Source: CAYLOP01 sp964385305 (GTDB lineage: Bacteria > Chloroflexota > Anaerolineae > Anaerolineales > E44-bin32). Taken from it: a stretch of 15,650 bases of DNA. The notes beneath the pieces are model-generated. The model was not told the DNA's origin and ran no database searches. It saw only the letters and a list, made by a program, of their open reading frames with translations. The DNA is taken from the NCBI GenBank assembly GCA_964385305.1, contig CAYLOP010000066.1:1-15650 (forward strand). Reading direction: 5' to 3'. Made by a program: the position numbers and the translations under genes. Positions 7,987 to 15,456 of this stretch are shown here, piece after piece. How positions within the stretch are numbered: the stretch's first letter is position 1; every line of letters starts with the position of its first letter.

Positions 7987-8460
7987 ATGAAAACGCATCC
8001 TCCCCATGGAGACACAACAATTCGGAAAGCTCATACGGATGACATTGCGGCTATTACAGCCTTGTCTGGACAACTCGGATACCCCTCCACGGATGCACAG
8101 GTCCACCATCGCTTTGATGACATCCAGCGAAGGGAAGACCACGGTGTATATGTTAGCGAAGGTCCTGATGGGCAGGTTATGGGTTGGGTTCACGTCTTCC
8201 TGCGCCCACTCCTTATTAGTGAGCTTAGTGCAGAGATCGGGGGGCTGGTTGTTGATCGCAGACGCCAGGGGGAAGGCGTCGGCCGGCTGCTCATGACATC
8301 AGCCGAGGCATGGGCGCGGGAACAAGGCTGCGCCCGGGTTGTGATTCGGTCGAACACGCTTCGCAAGGGCGCACACGAATTTTACCAATCGTTGAGGTAT
8401 GAAAACATTAAAACCCAGAGGGTCTTTTCGAAAACCTTTCCTGAGGCAAGCCCTTCATGA
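7987..8460 (+). CDS. GNAT-family N-acetyltransferase
   Basis: A 157-residue single-domain acetyltransferase, the usual size for the family, expected in the cytoplasm and using acetyl-CoA. The acetyl-CoA pyrophosphate loop is at about 88-100 (VVDRRRQGEGVGR), matching the Q/R-x-x-G-x-G/A signature at Q94-G97-G99. The following helix (MTSAEAWAREQGC) and the late strand with EFYQSLRYE at 131-139 are typical GNAT elements. The substrate cannot be told from sequence. AAGGAG about 10 nt before ATG 7987 supports the start. It is the only plus-strand gene between minus-strand genes on both sides, so it is probably monocistronic. Its stop lies 27 nt from the convergent amylase-family gene. Confidence 0.85.
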   Translation: MKTHPPHGDTTIRKAHTDDIAAITALSGQLGYPSTDAQVHHRFDDIQRREDHGVYVSEGPDGQVMGWVHVFLRPLLISELSAEIGGLVVDRRRQGEGVGRLLMTSAEAWAREQGCARVVIRSNTLRKGAHEFYQSLRYENIKTQRVFSKTFPEASPS

Positions 8461-8487
8461 TTGTGGTAGAGAGGATTCAGGAGATTG

Positions 8488-9900
8488 TCATGTTATACGA
8501 CAATTGTGAAGCAGGATCGCGCCATCGCGCGGTAATCGCAACACGATCCTCCCTTTTGCAACCCTGTGAACCCCATCCCCAAGCGCTTCAGAGATAACCT
8601 CCCCCTCACCCCAACCAAGTATGTCTGTGGTGAGATCCATATCCTGGCTGTTATCAGAGGCGTTGATCACAAGTGCAACGGCTTGATCTCCCAAAACCCT
8701 ACCAAAAGCGCAGATATTGGCTTGATCATCCGCGATGATGGACTGAAAATCGCCCTCCCGCAAGGGCTGTAGAAGATGACGCAGGCTTATAAGTCGCTTC
8801 ACGAATTTAAGCAAGTCGTGATCCCACGCTTTCGGGTCGGACGGGAACGCCCGCCTGCAATCCGGGTCCTTCTCCCCCTCCAAACCGATCTCATCGCCAT
8901 AGTAAATGGCTGGCGCACCCGGGAGGCAGAATTGCACAAGAAAAGCCAGCCGTACCCTAGCCATGTTCCCCCTACACACCGTCTTCAAACGCCTTGTATC
9001 GTGCGAACCGAGCGGTAGGTAATGAGCAAAAACATGTTCGCGTGGATAGGCATCCAATATCGATGATACACGCTTTAAGAAGACGGTTGCTTTGGTGGTC
9101 CGCTTGGCAAGGAATTCCAAGATCTCATCTCGAAGGGGGTAGTTCATGAGACCGTCAAAATGGCTCGGCCCCACCCAGCGTGCATCAACATTCCAAATCT
9201 CTCCAACAAGGTACGCTTCAGGGTTGACGCCCTTAACCGTGGCGCGGAACTCCGCCCAAAAATCGTCATCATCGATCTCGTTGGGAACATCGAGACGCCA
9301 CCCGTCTGCACCTTGTTCGATCCAGTAGCGAGCCACATCCATCAAATAACGCCGTACAGCCGGATTGTCCGTTTTGAATTTTGGCAAGCTTTTAATCTGC
9401 CACCACGCCCGATAGTTCGGGTCATCATCCCCACGATACGCGTTAACCGGAAAGCCCTCAAGGTAAAACCAATCTCGGTAGGGTGATTGCTCTTGGTTTT
9501 CCATGACATCATTAAAAGCGAAAAAACCTCGACCGCAGTGGTTGAAAACACCATCGAGGATCACACGTACCCTATGACGGTGCGCGAGGTCAAGGAAAGT
9601 GTTGAAATCCCCCATGTTTCCGAGCTTTGGATCGATTCGAAAATAATCCGTTGTATTGTAGCGATGGTTGGACGTCGCTTGAAAGATGGGATTGAGATAG
9701 AGCGCAGTCACGCCAAGATTGAGCAGGTAATCGAAACGTTGGATCACCCCCTGGAGATCACCGCCCTGAAATCCCCTCAGCGTCGGTGGAGAGCCCCACC
9801 GTTGAACATTGGGCGGATCATTCGACAGATCGCCATTCGCAAAGCGGTCAGGAAAGATTTGATAAAAAATGGCATCCCTTACCCAATCAGGAACAGACAT
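8488..9900 (-). CDS. GH13 alpha-amylase family enzyme (cyclomaltodextrinase/neopullulanase-like)
   Basis: A 470-residue glycoside hydrolase predicted to cleave alpha-1,4 (possibly alpha-1,6) bonds in maltodextrins or cyclodextrins in the cytoplasm; no signal peptide is visible. It opens with RDAIFYQIFPDRF, typical of the cyclomaltodextrinase group. GH13 motifs are present in order: DGVFNH at 116-121, GWRLDVPNE with nucleophile D204, VGEIW with acid/base E234, and GSHDT with D301. The catalytic barrel is followed by a short C-terminal beta domain. The N-terminal domain that lengthens classical neopullulanases to about 580 residues is absent. ATG 9900 was chosen because AAGGAG lies 8 nt upstream; the longer in-frame start at 9948 lacks this support. 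It follows the sugar-binding lipoprotein gene by 107 nt with no clear terminator between them, so co-transcription is likely. Confidence 0.88.
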   Translation of the reverse strand: MSVPDWVRDAIFYQIFPDRFANGDLSNDPPNVQRWGSPPTLRGFQGGDLQGVIQRFDYLLNLGVTALYLNPIFQATSNHRYNTTDYFRIDPKLGNMGDFNTFLDLAHRHRVRVILDGVFNHCGRGFFAFNDVMENQEQSPYRDWFYLEGFPVNAYRGDDDPNYRAWWQIKSLPKFKTDNPAVRRYLMDVARYWIEQGADGWRLDVPNEIDDDDFWAEFRATVKGVNPEAYLVGEIWNVDARWVGPSHFDGLMNYPLRDEILEFLAKRTTKATVFLKRVSSILDAYPREHVFAHYLPLGSHDTRRLKTVCRGNMARVRLAFLVQFCLPGAPAIYYGDEIGLEGEKDPDCRRAFPSDPKAWDHDLLKFVKRLISLRHLLQPLREGDFQSIIADDQANICAFGRVLGDQAVALVINASDNSQDMDLTTDILGWGEGEVISEALGDGVHRVAKGRIVLRLPRDGAILLHNCRIT

Positions 9901-10007
9901 ACCCACACTCCTTAGGAAACACCCCGAATCACCAAGCCTCCAGTACAAATCCCTCCAATCGTTCGCTCCTCATTCATAGTGCTCAAATAAACAAGAGGTC
10001 AGAGACC

Positions 10008-11282
10008 TCACTCCTCCTCAGGCCCGCCCGATAATGCTTGATCGATCTTTGCCCGCGCCATTTCAATGGCAAGCTCAGGTGTGGCCCCCTTGAGAACGAC
10101 CGCCTCCAGCGCTGATTCAATCGGCTCCTTGTAGAGGTCCAAATCCATTCGGAGTGGAAAGGAGACGCCAGAATACATCGCGGCCATCATTTGGGTTTGA
10201 AGCACATCCTCCACTTCTAGATTCAGAAGAACGGGTAAATGCCCGGCCGCATCTGGGTCACTTAATATGATCTGTGCCTCCGGAGTCAGCAAGAAGCGAA
10301 GAAAGGCCCACGAGGCCTCGAGATCAAGAGAGTCAGACCGATCCAGTAGATATGCGTTCTCCGTCCATACAAAACCCGTTAAACGCTCGCCCGTGATCGA
10401 GGATACCGGCCATGGATCGACCACCAGGCTCCCTGTGTCAAGCGATTGTTGAAGCTGCGGCGCACGAAGCGTCTCTTCGATCAGCCAAGCTGACCGTCCT
10501 TCAATAAATGCTCGGGTATCCTCGTCGGAATTGAACGTGACCTGGTTTTTCACTCGCAAGCTGTTCATCAAGTTGAGCCAGCAGGTAACAGGCTCATCCT
10601 CAAAATGAAATAGACCGCCTGGATCGAAAAATGCTCCATCGCAAGTATGCATCTGAGAAGCTGAGATGTTGAAGCGAAAATCGAAGGTGGCGCCTTCCAG
10701 ATCGTCCACAGATGAAGCGGGAGCCGCGGCCAAAGCTTGGTTCCGATAGAAGACGACACCATGCATCTCCAAAGGCATCCAGATTAGTGCTCCTCGGTAT
10801 TCAACCTGGTCCCATGCAAGTGGATGGATCAAACCCTGAAGATCAAGGTTGGCGCGATCGATCAGATTGCGAAGGTATCCCTCTTCCCACAAAACGGGTC
10901 CCAGGGATGCAGGCCCAAGAAGAACCGTGGGAGCACCCCCATTCTGGGAAGTCGCTCGGATGGTGGGCAGGAGGTCTTCAGTCGCATAGTACGTTACACG
11001 AAAAGATACCCCGGGGTGTTTAACTTGAAACGCATCGAAGATCCTCATCAGGCTCTCAAGTTCACGCACATCCCAATCCAGCCAAATGCGTATCTCACCT
11101 TGCATGGTGGATTCCACAGGTTCGGTCCGTGCAGGCGTTGGGGGAATGGGTGATGGTGGAACTTGCGAAAGCGTGGTTGGAGATGCAGTGTTGATGGTTG
11201 GCGGCCGACATGCTGCAAGAAGCAACACCAGGGTAAGAACGATAAAACGCAGCCCATATTTTCCACAATAGGATATGATCAT
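10008..11282 (-). CDS. ABC transporter substrate-binding lipoprotein, family 1 (sugar type)
   Basis: A 424-residue extracellular solute-binding lipoprotein. The signal peptide ends at lipobox LLAAC (Cys25), followed by a Pro/Thr-rich tether to about residue 60. The mature domain starts GEIRIWLDWDVRELESL, then FDAFQVKHPGVSF, the usual opening of MalE-like proteins; GRSAWLIEE (262-270) and AGHLPVLL (346-353) are also typical of the fold. Cys214 and Cys234 could form a disulfide. With a GH31 gene before it and a GH13 gene after it, the likely ligand is a malto-oligosaccharide (inference). No permease or ATPase gene is in the window, so partner components must lie elsewhere. ATG 11282 was chosen for AAGGAAG just upstream and the compact signal peptide; the start at 11342 would add an unnatural 20-residue extension. 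Confidence 0.85.
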   Translation of the reverse strand: MIISYCGKYGLRFIVLTLVLLLAACRPPTINTASPTTLSQVPPSPIPPTPARTEPVESTMQGEIRIWLDWDVRELESLMRIFDAFQVKHPGVSFRVTYYATEDLLPTIRATSQNGGAPTVLLGPASLGPVLWEEGYLRNLIDRANLDLQGLIHPLAWDQVEYRGALIWMPLEMHGVVFYRNQALAAAPASSVDDLEGATFDFRFNISASQMHTCDGAFFDPGGLFHFEDEPVTCWLNLMNSLRVKNQVTFNSDEDTRAFIEGRSAWLIEETLRAPQLQQSLDTGSLVVDPWPVSSITGERLTGFVWTENAYLLDRSDSLDLEASWAFLRFLLTPEAQIILSDPDAAGHLPVLLNLEVEDVLQTQMMAAMYSGVSFPLRMDLDLYKEPIESALEAVVLKGATPELAIEMARAKIDQALSGGPEEE

Positions 11283-11587
11283 CCGCACTTCCTTGGAGAA
11301 TTGGATCCATGCATTCACGACTGTGATCATCCGTCTTTCCATGTGGAACCTTGTATCTTATGCTGCGGTATATTCCATTCTAATCAAGTATATGCACAAC
11401 GCGATGGATACTCACACTATGAAACATCAACACCATAGGATGAAGGAAATCTTCACCCCGTCCCGGATTTATTCACATTCGGGGATGGAGTTTACCACAG
11501 GTGATGCATAGAAATTTCATGTCAGCGATATCCAGAGCGATGGCTACATGGATCATGTTAGGCAATCGCTCGATCTCAAACTTAAGC
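11283..11587. other. 305-nt gap between the GH31 and binding-protein genes
   Basis: No convincing gene was found. A minus-strand TATACT (11392-11387) is a five-of-six -10 match about 105 nt before the binding-protein ATG, but its -35 is poor. CCCCG (11456-11460) can pair with CGGGG (11480-11484) across a 19-nt loop, without a T-run, so a terminator is not supported. A minus-strand 15-codon frame from 11520 carries Cys-x-x-Cys but has no Shine-Dalgarno site. Confidence 0.4.
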
Positions 11588-13972
11588 TCATAAGAGGCGC
11601 ATTTGTAGGTGTCGGAAGGGCGCAACAGAAAGACGATTTTCCTCACAGACCCTTTCATCTCCATCTATCCAGGCTTGCGTGCAGTTCTCGCCATGCAGGT
11701 GCACTTCGACCGATGTGTAAGGGAAGGGAAAATCACCTTCCTGGTTCCAGTGTAAATCTAACCTCGCTCCATCCCGAGAGACGGAAAAAGTGTCTACCCT
11801 CCCCGGTTCATACCCATCACCAGCATCACTATATAAGCGGCTGGTCTCCTCCCCTTGAAGTGGGGGATAAAGGTGCAACGTCAAGTGGTCGCTATCCTCC
11901 ATCGGGATAACACATCCCGCTCGCGTAAAAAGAGGGATTCTTTCCAAGGATGCGTCAACTTCCACCACGGCAGGCCCGTCAACCAAGCTGTCATTCCAAA
12001 AGTTGTACCAATATCCTTGCGGCAATCTTACCGCTCTACCGCGAGCGCCTTCTTCCAAAATCGGTGCAACCAGTAGGTTATCCCCAAGCATAAAGGCATC
12101 ATCTACTGTCATCAAAGCAGGCTCCATGGCGCTGGGCCAAAAAAGTGGCCGTACAAAAGGGTGCCCTGTCTGAGTGCACGCCCATGCCAACGTATAAAGA
12201 TAGGGAAGCAATCGATATCGCAGCTTCAGGAAGTTGCGTAAGACATTCAATGTCGCTTCGCCATACACCCATGGTTCTCGGCGAGGTATTCCTATAGCTG
12301 AGTGCGTTCGGAAAAAAGGCAGGAAGGTTGCCAATTGAAACCATCGGGTGTACAGCTCTGCGTTTGGATGCGCGCTGAACCCACCAACATCGGGGCCGGT
12401 GTACGCCATCCCCGATAAGCCAAGGTTGATGACGGTATGGACCGTCATGCGAAGCGCTTCCCATGTGCTCTCGGTGTCCCCAGTCCAATTCCAGGCATAT
12501 CTTTGCGTGCCCGCCCACCCCGAGCGACTGAGGAGCCAGGGGCGCGCACTAGGCCGGAGCCCCTCCAAGGCTTCGTATCCTGCTCTGTTCATGAGATGAC
12601 CATAAAGATTATGCGCCTGCCGGTGATCACCCTGAGTCCCTTCCATGGCATGTCTGGTAGAGAGAGGGAGCGTTAGATCCCCCCATGTGGAGAACGCAGA
12701 GGGCTCATTCATATCATGCCAGAACCCCGATACCCCTACTTCAATTAGTTGCCGGTAGTACGATCCCCACCATGCTCGCGTCTCAGGAGATGTGAAGTCT
12801 GGAAAAGCACACCATCCAGGCCAAACAAGCGCACGCTGCATGCTCCCATCCGGTCGCTCACAAAAAACTCGCTGCGCCTTCCCATCCTTGTAAACCTGGT
12901 AGGACGGATCGATCTTCACGCCAGGGTCTAAGATGGCGACCACCCGTACACCACCCTTCCCCAAATTTCCTGTAAGTCGTCGCAGGTTTGGAAAACGCGA
13001 TGTATCAACCGTAAACACACGGTATCCGTCCATGTAGTCGATATCCAAGTGAATTACGCTCAGCGGCAGATCTCTCTCTTGAAACCCCTCGACGACCTCG
13101 CGAATGTCCTCCTCTCGCTTATATCCCCATCGACATTGGTGATAGCCTAATGCCCAGCGGGGAGGAAGTGGAGGACGACCTGTTAATTGGGTATAGCGTT
13201 CGAGCAAACGGTCCAGGGAGCCTGTTGCGACATAGTAACGTAAGGCGCCTCCACCAAATTCGACTTGGGCAGGGTGCCGCGCGGAAAAAGAGCCGTCATA
13301 GCTATTTTCGTAGAATACGAGCTGGCTATTCCCGGGATGGACGCTGATGTATACCGGGATGGAGAGATAGAGCGGGTCTTGTTGGGGCCCATAGGCCCCT
13401 CCGACTTCCGTGTTCCAAAACCGATATTGCCCACCGCACAGATTGAACGCGGTACCGCGTTCACCTAAGCCATAGATGTACTCCTCCGCCTCGAAATCCG
13501 TCCGATGAACCCAACCCGTTCCCGACCTTTCAGGAGGGTAATCCTGGCGAAAAACATGGTTCTGACCATCCTCGAATCGAATTGCGCCTACTTCGGAAAT
13601 GTGGATCGCCAGGAGCAAGCTGCGGATGCTAACCCCTTCATCCGTCTGCGTGGTGGTCGTATCGACGGCGTTCCATTCCTGTCCTGCAAGTGCGTAGGGA
13701 AACGGCAGTGCGCCGGGTTTCCATGTGAGTCGCACGAAATCTTCCGCAAGGAACCGCACATCGAGTTCGCTGTTTTCGAATTGGAATCTTCCGCCGCCGG
13801 GCTCCTCGACGGAATGCACCAATCTACCTGGAGGAAGCCATGGTTGCATGGCACGGGATTCCAAGAACCTGTGATCCAAGATATCGCGCTGCAGCGCGTA
13901 AAGAATGGTGCGAAGGGATGGGATCCATCCCACAGAACGAACGGAACGGATTGCTTTACCGACGAATTCCAT
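11588..13972 (-). CDS. GH31 family alpha-glucosidase
   Basis: A 794-residue glycoside hydrolase that should release glucose (or xylose, if an alpha-xylosidase) from non-reducing ends of alpha-glycosides. An N-terminal beta domain includes YIYGLGERG. The barrel has LGYHQCRWGY, HLDIDYMDGYRVFTVD, the GH31 nucleophile motif GFWHDMNEPSAF (Asp420) and the acid/base motif WNWTGDTESTW (Asp499). GMAYTGPDVGGF follows, then C-terminal beta domains. No signal peptide is evident, so it is probably cytoplasmic. Two starts are credible: ATG 13972 with GGAG 5 nt upstream, and GTG 14020 (810 residues) with AAGGAG 5 nt upstream. I prefer 13972 because a candidate promoter would begin transcription around 14025, leaving the GTG almost no leader. 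It is the first gene of the glucan cluster. Confidence 0.9.
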   Translation of the reverse strand: MEFVGKAIRSVRSVGWIPSLRTILYALQRDILDHRFLESRAMQPWLPPGRLVHSVEEPGGGRFQFENSELDVRFLAEDFVRLTWKPGALPFPYALAGQEWNAVDTTTTQTDEGVSIRSLLLAIHISEVGAIRFEDGQNHVFRQDYPPERSGTGWVHRTDFEAEEYIYGLGERGTAFNLCGGQYRFWNTEVGGAYGPQQDPLYLSIPVYISVHPGNSQLVFYENSYDGSFSARHPAQVEFGGGALRYYVATGSLDRLLERYTQLTGRPPLPPRWALGYHQCRWGYKREEDIREVVEGFQERDLPLSVIHLDIDYMDGYRVFTVDTSRFPNLRRLTGNLGKGGVRVVAILDPGVKIDPSYQVYKDGKAQRVFCERPDGSMQRALVWPGWCAFPDFTSPETRAWWGSYYRQLIEVGVSGFWHDMNEPSAFSTWGDLTLPLSTRHAMEGTQGDHRQAHNLYGHLMNRAGYEALEGLRPSARPWLLSRSGWAGTQRYAWNWTGDTESTWEALRMTVHTVINLGLSGMAYTGPDVGGFSAHPNAELYTRWFQLATFLPFFRTHSAIGIPRREPWVYGEATLNVLRNFLKLRYRLLPYLYTLAWACTQTGHPFVRPLFWPSAMEPALMTVDDAFMLGDNLLVAPILEEGARGRAVRLPQGYWYNFWNDSLVDGPAVVEVDASLERIPLFTRAGCVIPMEDSDHLTLHLYPPLQGEETSRLYSDAGDGYEPGRVDTFSVSRDGARLDLHWNQEGDFPFPYTSVEVHLHGENCTQAWIDGDERVCEENRLSVAPFRHLQMRLL

Positions 13973-14031
13973 TTTGTCTCCATCCAAGAGAGATGCTGGC
14001 CTCGCAAACAGTCCGAGCACTTCCTCTCCTT

Positions 14032-14060
14032 ACCATACCCAGAACAATGCGCCTTCGCAA
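14032..14060 (-). promoter_or_regulatory. Candidate promoter for the GH31 gene
   Basis: Minus-strand TTGCGA (14060-14055, four of six matches) and TATGGT (14037-14032, four of six matches) are separated by exactly 17 nt. Transcription would begin near 14025, about 50 nt before ATG 13972. It lies in the divergent region shared with the LipM-like gene. Confidence 0.35.
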
Positions 14061-14125
14061 GCCGATCACGCCGACACCATCTCAGTACAAACCCCCGGAT
14101 ACGCAGATTCCGACCTAACCCACCC

Positions 14126-14134
14126 TGATATAAT
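14126..14134 (+). promoter_or_regulatory. Extended -10 promoter placed for a leaderless LipM-like mRNA
   Basis: TGATATAAT matches the extended -10 consensus TGnTATAAT exactly. Seven bases separate the T at 14134 from ATG 14142, so the usual start point would fall at or within a base or two of the A of the start codon. No good -35 is seen, as extended -10 promoters allow. No usable Shine-Dalgarno site precedes the ATG; GGGG is only 1 nt away. Confidence 0.6.
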
Positions 14135-14141
14135 CTGGGGC

Positions 14142-14972
14142 ATGAACCACAACAATGAAAAATCCTGGCGTCTCATCCTCTCACCCCCCATGTGCGGTGC
14201 GGAGAACATGGCGCTAGACGAAGCCATTCTAGAAACGGTTTGTACCGAAGATTCGCCTCCAACACTGCGTCTCTACGCTTGGGATCCACCTTGTCTGTCA
14301 CTCGGCTATGCACAGCCAATATCGGATGTAGATCTCGACCGGTTGGAAGCATTGGGGTGGGATCTTGTTCGCCGGCCAACCGGCGGACGTGCTATCCTGC
14401 ATTCGGACGAACTTACCTATGCCATCATGGCGAAGGACGACAACCCCCATCTTGCAGGAGGGGTGCTCAACAGTTATCGCCACCTTAGTAAGGGACTTGC
14501 CCAAGCCCTGACGCTGCTTGGCGTAGAAGTAGTAATCCAACCCGAGATTCCGTTGGATCAAGAGGATCGAACAAACCCTGTTTGCTTCCAAATGCCCAGT
14601 GCATTTGAGATCACAGCCCAAATGAAGAAGTTAATCGGCAGCGCACAGGTTCGTCGCCGCGGTTGTGTCTTACAACACGGCTCGCTCCCGCTTTCCGGTG
14701 ACATCGCTACGATCTGTCAGGTCCTACGCTTTGAGGATGAGGAAACTCGGCTCTTCGTATCCGAGCGTGTGCGCGCAAGGGCTACCACAATTGAGACGCT
14801 GTTGAGCACAAAGGTCTCCTGGGAGCGCGCCTCTCGATCCTTCATCCAAGGTTTTTCCTCCGCACTCGGGCTAAACCTTCAACGGGGTGAGGTCACCGAA
14901 CTCGAGCAAGCGAGAGCCGAGGAACTGCTAACGAATCACTATCAGAATATCAGCTGGACACGTCGCATGTAA
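14142..14972 (+). CDS. LipM-like octanoyltransferase / lipoate-protein ligase A family
   Basis: A 276-residue protein of the biotin/lipoate protein ligase (BPL_LplA_LipB) fold, for cytoplasmic protein lipoylation. Key parts are WRLILSPPMCGAENMALDEA at the start, RRPTGGRAILH at 77-87 (lipoyl/octanoyl-binding loop), and NPVCFQMPSAFEI with Cys148. KKLIGSAQVRRRG supplies a conserved Lys at 162-163, then QHGSLPL. In Bacillus subtilis LipM the acyl-enzyme Cys is at almost the same position, so octanoyl transfer from acyl carrier protein is more likely than ATP-dependent lipoate ligation, which E. coli LplA performs without this Cys. The protein N-terminus matches the family at ATG 14142. The open frame extends upstream to 13905, but that part is antisense to the GH31 gene and looks non-coding. 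The mRNA is probably leaderless. Confidence 0.85.
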   Translation: MNHNNEKSWRLILSPPMCGAENMALDEAILETVCTEDSPPTLRLYAWDPPCLSLGYAQPISDVDLDRLEALGWDLVRRPTGGRAILHSDELTYAIMAKDDNPHLAGGVLNSYRHLSKGLAQALTLLGVEVVIQPEIPLDQEDRTNPVCFQMPSAFEITAQMKKLIGSAQVRRRGCVLQHGSLPLSGDIATICQVLRFEDEETRLFVSERVRARATTIETLLSTKVSWERASRSFIQGFSSALGLNLQRGEVTELEQARAEELLTNHYQNISWTRRM

Positions 14973-14981
14973 GCCCAGGAA

Positions 14982-15015
14982 AGCACTTAGATGTCGAAGG
15001 TTGAGTGCTAATTTT
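14982..15015 (+). terminator. Possible terminator after the LipM-like gene
   Basis: AGCACTTA (14982-14989) pairs with TGAGTGCT (15002-15009), eight pairs including one G-T, around a 12-nt loop. AATTTT follows at 15010-15015. It begins 10 nt after the stop codon. The stem is only moderately GC-rich and the T-run is short. Confidence 0.4.
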
Positions 15016-15118
15016 CACTTGTGAAGGCACATCTCGATGTCAAGGCGCCTCGTGTTCCCGCCACGTTTGAACTCAGATAAATAGGTCTGACACGCTATGG
15101 GGAACTTCCGGCATTCCC

Positions 15119-15147
15119 TTGTGCTCGAAAGCTAACCACGCTACACT
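15119..15147 (+). promoter_or_regulatory. Candidate promoter placed for a leaderless DUF503 mRNA
   Basis: TTGTGC (15119-15124, three of six matches) is separated by exactly 17 nt from TACACT (15142-15147, four of six matches including the key T, A and T). Only CCCACC lies between it and ATG 15154, so transcription would start at the ATG. There is no purine-rich Shine-Dalgarno site. Confidence 0.45.
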
Positions 15148-15153
15148 CCCACC

Positions 15154-15438
15154 ATGTTTGTTGCAACACTGACGTTAGAGTTACGTATACCGGGATGCTC
15201 CTCGCTCAAGCAAAAACGCAGCCGCATAAAATCACTGATAGCCAGGCTCCACCGCGAATTTAATATTTCGGCCGCCGAAATCGACCACAATAACAACCAT
15301 CAAAGGGCGATGATCGCTTGCGCTGCTGTCAGCAACGACGCCCAACACGCTCGGAAGGTATTGGCAAGCATCCCAGCATGGATCGAAAAGAATCGGCCCG
15401 ATCTCCAACTGATCGATGAACACTATGCAATCTTATAG
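15154..15438 (+). CDS. DUF503 family protein (YlxP-like)
   Basis: A 94-residue cytoplasmic protein, the normal length for the family. Recognisable features are the opening strand MFVATLTLELRIPGCSSLKQKR, the helix IKSLIARLHREFNISAAEID, and AAVSNDAQHARKVL in the second half, all typical of DUF503. Family members such as Bacillus YlxP often sit near translation and ribosome-maturation genes, but the biochemical role is not settled. Here it sits 18 nt before a short-chain dehydrogenase gene in the same direction, so the two are probably co-transcribed. No Shine-Dalgarno site precedes its ATG, unlike the next gene. Confidence 0.85.
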   Translation: MFVATLTLELRIPGCSSLKQKRSRIKSLIARLHREFNISAAEIDHNNNHQRAMIACAAVSNDAQHARKVLASIPAWIEKNRPDLQLIDEHYAIL

Positions 15439-15456
15439 GTAGTATAAGGAGGCAAT

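Noticed and set aside
8484..8504. Hairpin ATTGTC/GACAAT with a 9-nt loop at the convergent GNAT-GH13 junction, as a shared terminator.
   Set aside because: Only six pairs, AT-rich, no T-run on either strand, and it overlaps the GH13 stop codon.
11473..11520. Minus-strand 15-codon frame with Cys-x-x-Cys after the GH31 gene.
   Set aside because: Too short, no ribosome-binding site, and the motif can arise by chance.
13905..14141. N-terminal extension of the LipM-like open frame (79 extra codons).
   Set aside because: It is antisense to the start of the GH31 gene, has no family similarity, and the family N-terminus begins just after ATG 14142.
14990..15050. Imperfect direct repeat GATGTCGAAGG / GATGTCAAGG and the palindrome AGGCGCCT after the LipM-like gene, considered as an operator or small RNA.
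   Set aside because: The repeat is short and imperfect, with only two copies, and no promoter-terminator pair frames an RNA.
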